Position numbers and translations under genes: made by a program. Shown here one piece after another: positions 27,504-36,024 of a stretch of DNA of 64,000 bases (position 1 is the stretch's first letter; every line of letters starts with the position of its first letter). Below the pieces are notes generated by a model. That model ran no database searches and had not been told where the DNA came from. It saw nothing but the letters and a program-made list of their open reading frames with translations. The DNA is from Legionella maioricensis (GTDB lineage Bacteria > Pseudomonadota > Gammaproteobacteria > Legionellales > Legionellaceae). The stretch lies in NCBI RefSeq assembly GCF_023618015.1, contig NZ_JAJKBJ010000004.1, positions 124,001 through 188,000 of the forward strand. The letters are read 5' to 3'.

Positions 27504-28744
27504 TTAATTTCTCCACTTTTACTAATTCGTTCCTCAAAAACTTCTATGAGGCGTTGACTCTGACTAATCATTTCAAAATGTTCAAGAAAATAGGCTCTTC
27601 CATTTTGGCCAAGTTTATCTCGGTTTAGGTCTGACATATAGTAAAGTCGCTCAATATTTTTAGCTAAAGCCACTCCATCTTCTGCAGGAGAGGAAAAACC
27701 AGCTCCTGATTCCTCGATTACTCGTCCCCCCTCCCCATCAAGTGCAGCTAATACGGGTCGACCTGCTGCCAAATAAGCTTGTATTTTACTTGGGATGGTA
27801 TAAGTAAAAATTTCATTTTTTTTAAGTGTAACAAGTAATCCTGTTGCGCGCGAAAAGATAAATGGCATTAATGAAGAAGGAAAACGACCCGCCAAAATCA
27901 AATTATCCAAGCCCTTGTTCGTTTTTTGTTGTTCAATCCATCCCAACATACTGCCACTACCGACTAAAACCAACTTGCAATCTGGCAAATGCTTTAACTG
28001 TTCAGCTGCCTGTACCAAGGTTTCCACCGACTGTGCCGTTCCAAGATTACCGGCAAAAACAAAACAGCGATTGGTTTCCAACATCAATTGCAATTCACTG
28101 GGAATGGACTCAGGTTCATGACGTTCAGGGGAAATTTCAAGATATGAGTTGGGGTAATAAACTATTTTCTCATCAGCAGCGTATTGTGAAACCGGTTTGC
28201 GAAATGCTTGTGATTGTACCAATAACAGATCCACGGCGGTATAAATTCTACGCACTAATCTGCCAATTAACTTAAGGATGAAGTTATTTCGTATGAATCC
28301 GGTAGCACTTAAGCTTTCGGGCCAAAGATCCTGAACCCATAATGCCAGAGGTATTTTCAGCCGTTTTTTTAAATAAATGGCCGGGATTACGGAGGTTATT
28401 GGGGAGGGCGCAAAAACAAAAATCACATCAAATTGCTTTGTTTTAATTAAGCGATGAAAATAAAACAAGCCACTGAACACAAAGGAAAAATAATTAAGCA
28501 TTAACCTCATACCCCCACCCTTTCCTCGAGGAAATAGAGGTACACGATGGACAGGTATCTTGTCATCAAAATAATCCATAGCGCATCCCGCGGCCGAATA
28601 TCCATTATAAATGGCGCCATCTGGATAATTAGGTTTCCCTGTGAGGACTTCAATGGTATGTCCCTGCGCAACAATACATTTAGCTAAATCACTGATAATA
28701 AATGATTCAGGCCAAAAGTATTGAGATATTAAGAGAATTTTCAT
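27500..28744 (-). CDS. wbuB: Glycosyltransferase family 4, WbuB-like
   Basis: 414 aa, GT-B fold. The N-terminus LLISQYFWPESFIISDLAK and EVLTGKPNYPDG are typical of the WbuB/WcaI group. AGNLGTAQSVETLVQAAEQL marks the start of the nucleotide-binding half, with PSKIQAYLAAGRPVLAALDG near the end. WbuB enzymes transfer L-FucNAc (or a related amino sugar) in O-antigen repeat units. This fits its place directly upstream of the FnlA-type genes in the same operon. The exact acceptor and linkage are unknown. Confidence 0.82.
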   Translation of the reverse strand: MKILLISQYFWPESFIISDLAKCIVAQGHTIEVLTGKPNYPDGAIYNGYSAAGCAMDYFDDKIPVHRVPLFPRGKGGGMRLMLNYFSFVFSGLFYFHRLIKTKQFDVIFVFAPSPITSVIPAIYLKKRLKIPLALWVQDLWPESLSATGFIRNNFILKLIGRLVRRIYTAVDLLLVQSQAFRKPVSQYAADEKIVYYPNSYLEISPERHEPESIPSELQLMLETNRCFVFAGNLGTAQSVETLVQAAEQLKHLPDCKLVLVGSGSMLGWIEQQKTNKGLDNLILAGRFPSSLMPFIFSRATGLLVTLKKNEIFTYTIPSKIQAYLAAGRPVLAALDGEGGRVIEESGAGFSSPAEDGVALAKNIERLYYMSDLNRDKLGQNGRAYFLEHFEMISQSQRLIEVFEERISKSGEIN

Positions 28745-28860
28745 TAATAAATTCTAAACTCTGATAGTTAAATATAAACGACTTAAACTTACTTACCATT
28801 AAGTAAATGGGCTATCTTAATCCCCGTTCGGCTGAGGAGTATTGACCTAAGCCTCCCTCC

Positions 28861-28936
28861 GTCATCCCGCGAGGGAATCTCCTGAAATAGACATTGAGCC
28901 ACATTTTGGAGATCCTTCGCTTCGCTTAGGATCACG
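28861..28936. repeat. Imperfect palindromic dispersed repeat
   Basis: Left arm begins GTCATCCCGCGAGGGAATCT; the right arm (from GGAGATCCTTCG to GATCAC) is its imperfect reverse complement. It is the same general class as the palindromes at 2096 and 24323. It occupies most of the 258-bp gap between two glycosyltransferase genes (28745-29003). The gap may separate two transcription units; no clear promoter was found. Confidence 0.6.
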
Positions 28937-29003
28937 TTTCTTAACGTCAATGGCAGCGCCACGAAGTCAAGGGATGTCGAATAGTACTTCAATAATTAAA
29001 ATA

Positions 29004-30041
29004 TCAACACACCATGGTATTATTTTTAGACATATGTTCAACCATCTCGGTAATCACATTATCCCAGGTTTTTAAATTCACAGGAGAAATTTCTTCTCTT
29101 TTTAAACGCAACAATGGCCTATTCAGATTGGGGATTGATACTTCTTCAAAATGCAAACCAGCCACCAGCTCTCTATGAGGAGCAATATCAGAAATATAGG
29201 ATTCTTTTGCGAAAAATATTCCTTCTGATGCCGCATTATATGAGTTTTCTATATAAGTTGTCGAAATATAAAACTCGGCTTGACGCAAATAATCAACTAC
29301 CTTATCTCTTGGAAGACTCCCCTTCAAAATAATATTAGGATTCATGCGCAGGCTTTTGGGGACTTTTTTATCATCACCAATAATCATCAACTTCAGTTGA
29401 TTGTCCTTAGCATGAAGCATTTCAAATACTGCATAGGAATCCGCCAATGCTTTGTAACGATAAGTGCCCAGAACCACTGCAATTTTTTCTTTCTTTTCCT
29501 GCTTTGCATCATTGTAAAATAATATCTCGTCATCACTGCCATTCACCGATACAAAAAATCTCAAAGGATGTTTTGATTTAATCAAGCTCAATGAATAAGA
29601 CGATTCTGCAGAAACGATATCTGCATTTTTAAAATTATTTTCTATTCTTCGGCCCAGATAACTCAGTTTCAACTTATCAAATAAAGGTAAAGGGATGCCC
29701 TGAGAACCAAGAGGCAAAACATTACTTAAATGAAACCAGTTTAACCTCCCCAATTTATAGTAAATGGGAATTCCATAAGAATAATAAACATTAGGGACTC
29801 CTATCTCGGCTTCCAATTCTTTCAAATAATCACAATCACGAAACAATCGCTGTAACTTGGATTGACTGACTACAAAAAAATGATTATTGGGAAATTCGGT
29901 AATTAATGACTTGCACATGGGATGTATTATGAACCAAGCCCCACCATTTTGATTAAACCATTTTGCATAGGCATAAAGACGCTTAAAGCCGCCGCCTGAA
30001 TATGAAACCGCAAAATTAAAAAGAAATTTGTTATTTATCAC
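29004..30041 (-). CDS. Glycosyltransferase family 4-like protein
   Basis: 345 aa. The second half has the GT4 nucleotide-sugar binding pattern: VVLGTYRYKALADSY, IIGDDKKVPKSLRMNPNIIL, KGSLPRDKVVDYLRQAEFYI and then SEGIFFAKESYISD with the conserved glutamates. The start is GTG at 30041 with AGGGAA nine nt upstream; it overlaps the upstream epimerase gene by 11 bp. Cytoplasmic; donor and acceptor sugars are unknown. Confidence 0.7.
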   Translation of the reverse strand: MINNKFLFNFAVSYSGGGFKRLYAYAKWFNQNGGAWFIIHPMCKSLITEFPNNHFFVVSQSKLQRLFRDCDYLKELEAEIGVPNVYYSYGIPIYYKLGRLNWFHLSNVLPLGSQGIPLPLFDKLKLSYLGRRIENNFKNADIVSAESSYSLSLIKSKHPLRFFVSVNGSDDEILFYNDAKQEKKEKIAVVLGTYRYKALADSYAVFEMLHAKDNQLKLMIIGDDKKVPKSLRMNPNIILKGSLPRDKVVDYLRQAEFYISTTYIENSYNAASEGIFFAKESYISDIAPHRELVAGLHFEEVSIPNLNRPLLRLKREEISPVNLKTWDNVITEMVEHMSKNNTMVC

Positions 30042-30984
30042 TGATTAAATTCCCTGTTGCATTTTTTTCCAAAAAGCGTTTACCGAATTGATTCACCGCA
30101 TTATCCAATGAATCAACTGGAGTAAAATTCGTAGAAAAAAGTTTTTTAGAGTCATAAGTTCGTCCCAAATTAAATCCTGATCGCCCCTTTAATTTTAAGA
30201 GTATGGATAAAACGGATAGCGGAATGGGCAATAATGGTATTTTTCTTCTCCCAAGCCCCAGCGTTTCCCGTAAAATAGATTCAATGCTAATAAAGTTATT
30301 TTGGGGATCGTCGTCCGAAGAAATAAAATAAATGCCTCTGTTGGATAAAGAGGCTTGTGACAAATGAAGTATCGCTGCAGCTACGTTATGAACAGAAACC
30401 AAATGCATTTTTCGATTTCTGAAAAGTGAAGCCCGCAAATAGTTAACAAACTGACTGCCTTTCATTAAGGCATCAGCCAATTTTAATAAATTTTTTCCTT
30501 CAGGACCAACAATCGCCGTAGGTCGCAAAACAATCACATCAAGACCATCTAAACTACTCTTTAATACCCTCTCTTCTATGGCGAATTTGACTTGTTCGTA
30601 TTGGGTCAGTGGCTCGCAGACAACAGACTCATCAATACGACAGTTTTTAACTGCTCCCACCACATTAGCGGTAGAGCAATGGATTAATCTTTGTATCTTG
30701 TTCCGAATACATGAATCAATAACATTATTAATCAGCTGAAGGTTATCAGAATCATTATCACCAGGAATATAAGCCGTATTAACGATTATGTCATCTTTTT
30801 CAAGAACTTCGTCCAATGCGCCGGGGATTAAAAGATCCAATTCAAACCAGGTTATTTTATCTGAATGTTGGGTATCCGATTTTTTTTTACGTACTACTGC
30901 TTTTATCGGAAATAGGCTCGCTCCTTGCTCAATAATGGCCTTACCTAAAAAACCTCCTGCACCTAAAATGACTAAAGAAGGCAT
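30031..30984 (-). CDS. NAD-dependent epimerase/dehydratase (extended SDR)
   Basis: 317 aa. Rossmann motif GAGGFLG (residues 8-14), NTAYIPGDND, HCSTANVVG, catalytic YEQVK (after VCEPLTQ), and VLRPTAIVGPEGKNL. Such proteins in O-antigen loci reduce or epimerise keto-sugars, for instance 4-keto-reductases that make D-QuiNAc or FucNAc. The substrate cannot be fixed from sequence. It abuts the upstream glycosyltransferase (0 bp) and overlaps the downstream one, so it is within the operon. Confidence 0.78.
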   Translation of the reverse strand: MPSLVILGAGGFLGKAIIEQGASLFPIKAVVRKKKSDTQHSDKITWFELDLLIPGALDEVLEKDDIIVNTAYIPGDNDSDNLQLINNVIDSCIRNKIQRLIHCSTANVVGAVKNCRIDESVVCEPLTQYEQVKFAIEERVLKSSLDGLDVIVLRPTAIVGPEGKNLLKLADALMKGSQFVNYLRASLFRNRKMHLVSVHNVAAAILHLSQASLSNRGIYFISSDDDPQNNFISIESILRETLGLGRRKIPLLPIPLSVLSILLKLKGRSGFNLGRTYDSKKLFSTNFTPVDSLDNAVNQFGKRFLEKNATGNLISDK

Positions 30985-32280
30985 TTATGAACCTCTTGAA
31001 AATAAATCAATATACGCATTGGCAACCTCAGGTAACTGATATTGTGCCATAATCTTGTTTACTGTGCTCTTGGCTACTTGGCTAGAGTTATTTATAAACG
31101 TACAAATCTCATCAAGAGTAGTATCTGATATTCCTGCATTTTGAAATAGGGAAAAAGCGCAGGGATAATCTTCCAGCATTGAAACCGATGAATCTCTGTC
31201 TACAGATGCAATATTTAATATCGGCAGCCCGGTAGACATATACTCAATCACTTTGCTTGGGACTTGATAAGCCGTAGTGTTACCGATATTGACCAATATA
31301 TCAGCGTTTTTATAAACATTGAGCATGTCGTCTTTGTTCACGATGCCATGAAGAAATATCCAATCATTAATTGCATCGATGTAAGGATCAAATTCGCTCT
31401 GACAATCACCAATGCGTCCATAAAAATGGAGCTTTAATTGACGAGGCACCAGTTTGGCGCGTAACTTTGATACTAACTCCAATAAATATTTTGGATTACG
31501 AATTTTGGTATATAAGGTACCAGCAAATATTAAATTAATGGATTCTTTACCCAAAGAATTGCTGTTGGTATATATACTCTCATCAATATAGTTGTTTCCT
31601 ACTACCGGAGGGATAACATGCAACCATTTCTTGGGAACACCTAAATAAGACACATATTCATTTAGGGTCTCTGGGGTGGTTACGGAAATCTTTTGTGATG
31701 CATTGATTAATTTATTTTCAATAAATTTATTAATTCTTTTATACAACCTGGTATTATTCATGGGTAACTCTTTCAAAAAAGAGAAGGGATCCCCATAATC
31801 ACAAACCCACTCAATCCCCTTTCGTTTGCGCCCAAGCAGCATTGCTACAATATGAGAACTAAAGGGAACCGCTACAGAAAAAATCCCATCATAGTGATGA
31901 GTCTCAAGTAAGTGAGCTGTACGTTTATATGCTTTAGGTATCCATAACCAAGCGTGATCGGGCCAACGCACCATAACAATAGTTTTCTTCACCAGTGAAT
32001 GAATGAGTTGCTTTGTTTTGATGCGCCAGGAAAGAGGGTTTGATTTTTTTTCATCATTACTGCCCCCTTCATTAGAACGAAAGCGTTGCGAAGGATCGGA
32101 CACCCTATAAACATTGACCCTATTTAGTTGCTCAAATTGAGGTAAAGTTGCATTGGCTGCGGAACACACCACATCGACAATAATGCCACTTTGAGCCCAA
32201 TACTCACAAATTGCGCCCCATCTAAATGCCCGCGGATCATTTACAGGGCTGTAAGAATGGGTAATAACTAAAACACGCAT
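30985..32280 (-). CDS. Glycosyltransferase family 4
   Basis: 431 aa, GT-B. The start VITHSYSPVNDPRAFRWGAI is typical of GT4 subfamilies that begin with a P-x-N-x-P-R-A pattern. FAGTLYTKIRNPKYLLELV, FYGRIGDCQSEFDPYI, LHGIVNKDDMLNVYKNADIL and QVPSKVIEYMSTGLPILNIA form the donor-binding half. Located directly after the Wzy gene in transcription order. Sugar specificity is unknown. Confidence 0.8.
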   Translation of the reverse strand: MRVLVITHSYSPVNDPRAFRWGAICEYWAQSGIIVDVVCSAANATLPQFEQLNRVNVYRVSDPSQRFRSNEGGSNDEKKSNPLSWRIKTKQLIHSLVKKTIVMVRWPDHAWLWIPKAYKRTAHLLETHHYDGIFSVAVPFSSHIVAMLLGRKRKGIEWVCDYGDPFSFLKELPMNNTRLYKRINKFIENKLINASQKISVTTPETLNEYVSYLGVPKKWLHVIPPVVGNNYIDESIYTNSNSLGKESINLIFAGTLYTKIRNPKYLLELVSKLRAKLVPRQLKLHFYGRIGDCQSEFDPYIDAINDWIFLHGIVNKDDMLNVYKNADILVNIGNTTAYQVPSKVIEYMSTGLPILNIASVDRDSSVSMLEDYPCAFSLFQNAGISDTTLDEICTFINNSSQVAKSTVNKIMAQYQLPEVANAYIDLFSRGS

Positions 32281-32308
32281 TATTTTATTTCCATTGTTAA
32301 CCAGTTTT

Positions 32309-33763
32309 TTATCGTGCGTATATCAAACGCGACAACAGTTTTTTTCTTTCTGGCTTCATCACCGAGACTAAACCATACTCTTTCCTGACTCCTAACCACA
32401 TAGACAAACCAAGAAAACAATAGACTGCTTGGTAGGCATCTTCTCTAGGGTACCCAAAGAAGGAATGGTATAAAGTAAATAAAATTGCCAACGTCAGGTA
32501 AAGAGGAATCATTTTATTTTTTTTATTCTGAAGGGAGTTTCGTAATCCAGCAATAGAAAACAAGGCTCGTACAAAGGGATAAAAGCCGAATAACATGCCT
32601 AGAATACCTATACGCTGTAACCATCTGATGTAATCGTTGTGGGGGCCTGAGTTAATGACACTGGACAAACCCGCTCCGGTTAAATATTCCTGTGGCTGAA
32701 GCAAAGACAAACCGTGCTTCATGATTTCCCAGCGCGGGGTTCTTAACGTGCGGTATTTATCAAATGCATAATCAATCTGATTAGCACCGTCAATCTGATT
32801 AAAGCGCTCTATATTGGAATTATCCGTATAATCAGAACCATCCACCTTGGCACTTATCGAATGAGCGGCACTGAATGAAGTGAGGCTCTCCCAAGAGAAA
32901 TCAGTGGTGATTAATTTAAAAATAGTCCAAATACATAATAAAAAAACAGGCAACAGGATCAACTTTTTTTTCAAAGTGAGTGCATCATTTTTAACAAAAA
33001 AAACAAAACCAGAAAGTAGAATAAACAGAATGGACTGACGGCTGGTTGATAAATAGGTATAGATAATGAGGAATACCAACACCGCTAAAGCAATATATTT
33101 TTCTAACTTATTAGAGGTCGGGGCATTACACAGATAAACCGCAGATAAAGCGGCAAAAGTTAAATAGGGAATATAGGTATTATACTGAAATCCAGTGCCC
33201 TTCAATTTCACCATTGCCCCAAATGTAGTAAGTGTTCCGAGATGGAAAAAATAAATAAATGCAAAAATACTGAATGGTGCTATCAAAACGGTTAGTAACG
33301 CAATTTTTCGTATTTCACTACTCTTCAGTCCTCTTAAAGCAAAATAAACAACCATAGGAACATATAAAAGAGCATTTCTTAATACATACAGATCAGGGTT
33401 CAGATACCTTAAATGCAATGATGTCTCTGTAATATCGTTATCGTACAAGTTCTTGCCTGTATCGAGCACAGCAAATACTAACAGGATTAAAGGAAAAAAA
33501 ATAACCAGTCCTATATCGATTCCTGCATCATAGTGTTGATCTAAAGTCTCTTTTCCCTTAGAAAGGTATTTCATACCGCATAATATTAAAAACATGCCTG
33601 AAATTATTTCACGATAAAACACTATCTTGTCGAAGAGAAAAAAATGGAAGGGGTTCAATGTGAGTAATAACAACAGCAGATACAAGCCTAAAAGGTCCCA
33701 AAAGCTGTCCTTACTTGATAGATTTTTAATTGTAGATTTAAAATTTGAAAAATAATTAATCAT
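32309..33763 (-). CDS. wzy: O-antigen polymerase Wzy / ligase-like membrane protein
   Basis: 484 aa with about ten or more hydrophobic segments and a large periplasmic loop (about residues 290-370). The loop region includes the GAGLSSVINSGPHNDYIRWL segment, matching the Wzy_C/WaaL pattern (PHNxYL). It polymerises undecaprenyl-linked repeat units in the periplasm, or acts as a ligase; the place inside a full repeat-unit locus that also has Wzx favours Wzy. The start overlaps the heparinase-like stop (TAATG). Confidence 0.8.
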   Translation of the reverse strand: MINYFSNFKSTIKNLSSKDSFWDLLGLYLLLLLLTLNPFHFFLFDKIVFYREIISGMFLILCGMKYLSKGKETLDQHYDAGIDIGLVIFFPLILLVFAVLDTGKNLYDNDITETSLHLRYLNPDLYVLRNALLYVPMVVYFALRGLKSSEIRKIALLTVLIAPFSIFAFIYFFHLGTLTTFGAMVKLKGTGFQYNTYIPYLTFAALSAVYLCNAPTSNKLEKYIALAVLVFLIIYTYLSTSRQSILFILLSGFVFFVKNDALTLKKKLILLPVFLLCIWTIFKLITTDFSWESLTSFSAAHSISAKVDGSDYTDNSNIERFNQIDGANQIDYAFDKYRTLRTPRWEIMKHGLSLLQPQEYLTGAGLSSVINSGPHNDYIRWLQRIGILGMLFGFYPFVRALFSIAGLRNSLQNKKNKMIPLYLTLAILFTLYHSFFGYPREDAYQAVYCFLGLSMWLGVRKEYGLVSVMKPERKKLLSRLIYAR

Positions 33764-36024
33764 TACCTATCCGTCCCTATTCTATCTCTAATTCCATACC
33801 CTGACGAAAACGCGAGCTGTTTTTTATGTCTGCTCTTCTGAGGCCCATCGCATCCATGATAAATCACTACCGATTTATTTCCCAGAGAAATTAACAGCTG
33901 ATGCGTCTCTTTTATTAAAGTTGTTGTGGCAACAAAACCTTCTGCCCCCCAATAAACCACATGAGCTTTTTCTAATTGAAGAGTACTAAATACATGAGCG
34001 GTCTGGGTATCTGATTTATTAAAACTCGAAAAAGGGGAGAAATGACTGTCACTTTCTCTATATTTACCTCGCTCAGCAGGTAAGGATGTGTATAAATAAG
34101 TGCCTGGATCACAAATCAGGTTCTTCCCATCAATTGATAATTCCACAGACAGTTGATCCTGATGCCGGTGAGAAGAATGAACAAGTTTATTACCAATCCA
34201 ACACCTTATAGCTAAATACAAACGAGGTGATCTGAAAAGAAACAAGCCAAAATCAGGATATGCAAGAAGTTTTAGGCCCTCTAATAAACCATCTTCTTTA
34301 ACGGTAAATTCAGTTTTCTGGAGCCGTCCTTCGGGTAAGCCCTGCACATACAATAATTGTTCATGAAATGCTTCAACAGTAGCTATTGTTCCATATTGGG
34401 TCGCTGAATTTAAAATCAGGCCAGGCGATATCTGGTGATGTGCAGCAAGAGCCCTGAGCATGATAGCATCGACCTTATGCCGAGCGACTTGTTGTCCGCC
34501 TAACCAATCAGCAAAATCATTTCGACCAAACATCGCATAGCCATCAACAACAATATGACTGCAATCCAAATGATCTTCCATATAGTAGTTTGCGTGATTG
34601 GACAAAGCATCATAATTATCTAAATTAGTATAACGCTCCCGGGCATCCTTAACCGTCATCACCTGATATACCGGATCCAACTTGAAAAAACGCCCACTGT
34701 CATTATCACCAATTTGAGGGATACTACCATCAGGCTTGGTTATATCCCTTATAAACTCAGCCATACGCTCCATACGCTGCAAGTAGGTTCTTGGAAATGG
34801 ACTGTATTGAATCTGGCCGGTCGGATAAAACGTCAATGGAGCCGGCTGTAACCCTGGCTTGCCACGTCTTTTTTTAAAGTGTTGATGATTATAAGATTTT
34901 AATTTGGCGAGCCTTTCTTCCGTTAACCCCAGTACTACGGCAGTAGCATAATAAACCATTTCAGCTGAAAGACGATGATAGGAAGTTGAGCCCTCAAAAT
35001 TTCCTCCATCTTCATCAAATTGTCTTTCCACTTCAACAATGAGCTCTTGTACGGCAAAAGCCAGCCAAAGATCGGTTTCCTCTGTCGAAGGAAGAGAGGC
35101 TGCAATAAAAACAAGACCGCTAACATTAGCAAGATAATGGTTTGCCCGATCGGGCATCCATTCCAAATTTTCGATAATATAGAGCCCATGCTCATAAATG
35201 CTCTGAGCGAAAAACTCTTCAAAAGATTTGGAACAATTAAACTCAGCAACGTGCAACAAATTCCAGGCTAAGAGCCAATTGGCCGCACGAATGGCGACAT
35301 CCATAGGACAAATCCAATTGACCCCATATCCAGGAGGATTAGTCGCAATAAAATCAAGTATCTGATTTTGAAATTCACTTTTAATACGCGACCGCAACTT
35401 GCTTTTTTCATTCGGAGTACTGGAAAAACAAGCCAGAGCGAGTTGAGGCAAGTGCTGCATACGAGCCAATTCCCAGGGAACTTTCACATCAACGCCTAAT
35501 TCATGGCCAAATTTAATTTTTTTAGACCAGGTTTTTTCAGACCAGCGATAGCCTGATTTAAAGTCTATCTGCCAATCAATAGGAATGTAATCAGGATCGA
35601 CTTGTTGCCAGATTTTTTGGGCCGAGAGTAAATTCGACTTATTAATTCGCTTCCTAAGCCAATGCCCTTGATTATCCGGTTGAATAGAAGGGGCTGATGC
35701 AAAACGGTATTGTTCCAATCCCCTACAATTCATACCGTAAAAAATTTTTACCCACCCCGAGCCAAGCAAATCAAATCGATGCTCCAGATAATGATGAATG
35801 ACCTCTTGTGGAATGCGGCTTGTATCGCGCCACAAATCAGCCTCTTCCCTCTTTAGTAAGCTATTTAAAACAAAGGGCTGATCTTGTTTTTTATAACTGC
35901 CAAAACAAGTATCTCTCGCTAAAAACAACATCATATTTCGTTCACGAAGAACTCGAGCGGACAAGCGTTTAACTAATCCGGAATAACCCGATTCAGAAAT
36001 AATTTGTTTTAAGCGCCCCATCAT
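33763..36024 (-). CDS. Heparinase II/III-like (alginate lyase superfamily) protein
   Basis: 753 aa. A helical toroid half (about 100-430, with DRANHYLANVSGLVFIA and FEGSTSYHRLSAEM) is followed by the beta-sandwich Hepar_II_III domain (about 480-720, with SSHRHQDQLSVELSIDGKNL and DPGTYLYTS). The His/Tyr/Asn arrangement is like that of the uronate lyase superfamily. No signal peptide is seen. In polysaccharide loci these proteins often sit beside a two-domain dehydrogenase and an AsnB-like enzyme, exactly as here (ATGA overlap with the next gene). Whether it cleaves polymer or acts in assembly is not known. Confidence 0.8.
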   Translation of the reverse strand: MMGRLKQIISESGYSGLVKRLSARVLRERNMMLFLARDTCFGSYKKQDQPFVLNSLLKREEADLWRDTSRIPQEVIHHYLEHRFDLLGSGWVKIFYGMNCRGLEQYRFASAPSIQPDNQGHWLRKRINKSNLLSAQKIWQQVDPDYIPIDWQIDFKSGYRWSEKTWSKKIKFGHELGVDVKVPWELARMQHLPQLALACFSSTPNEKSKLRSRIKSEFQNQILDFIATNPPGYGVNWICPMDVAIRAANWLLAWNLLHVAEFNCSKSFEEFFAQSIYEHGLYIIENLEWMPDRANHYLANVSGLVFIAASLPSTEETDLWLAFAVQELIVEVERQFDEDGGNFEGSTSYHRLSAEMVYYATAVVLGLTEERLAKLKSYNHQHFKKRRGKPGLQPAPLTFYPTGQIQYSPFPRTYLQRMERMAEFIRDITKPDGSIPQIGDNDSGRFFKLDPVYQVMTVKDARERYTNLDNYDALSNHANYYMEDHLDCSHIVVDGYAMFGRNDFADWLGGQQVARHKVDAIMLRALAAHHQISPGLILNSATQYGTIATVEAFHEQLLYVQGLPEGRLQKTEFTVKEDGLLEGLKLLAYPDFGLFLFRSPRLYLAIRCWIGNKLVHSSHRHQDQLSVELSIDGKNLICDPGTYLYTSLPAERGKYRESDSHFSPFSSFNKSDTQTAHVFSTLQLEKAHVVYWGAEGFVATTTLIKETHQLLISLGNKSVVIYHGCDGPQKSRHKKQLAFSSGYGIRDRIGTDR

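Noticed and set aside
27862-28275. 137-codon open frame on the plus strand
   Set aside because: It is antisense to the WbuB-like glycosyltransferase, which has strong family motifs; the antisense product has none.
28789-28992. 67-codon open frame on the minus strand
   Set aside because: It lies across a palindromic repeat, has no clear ribosome-binding site and no recognisable protein features.
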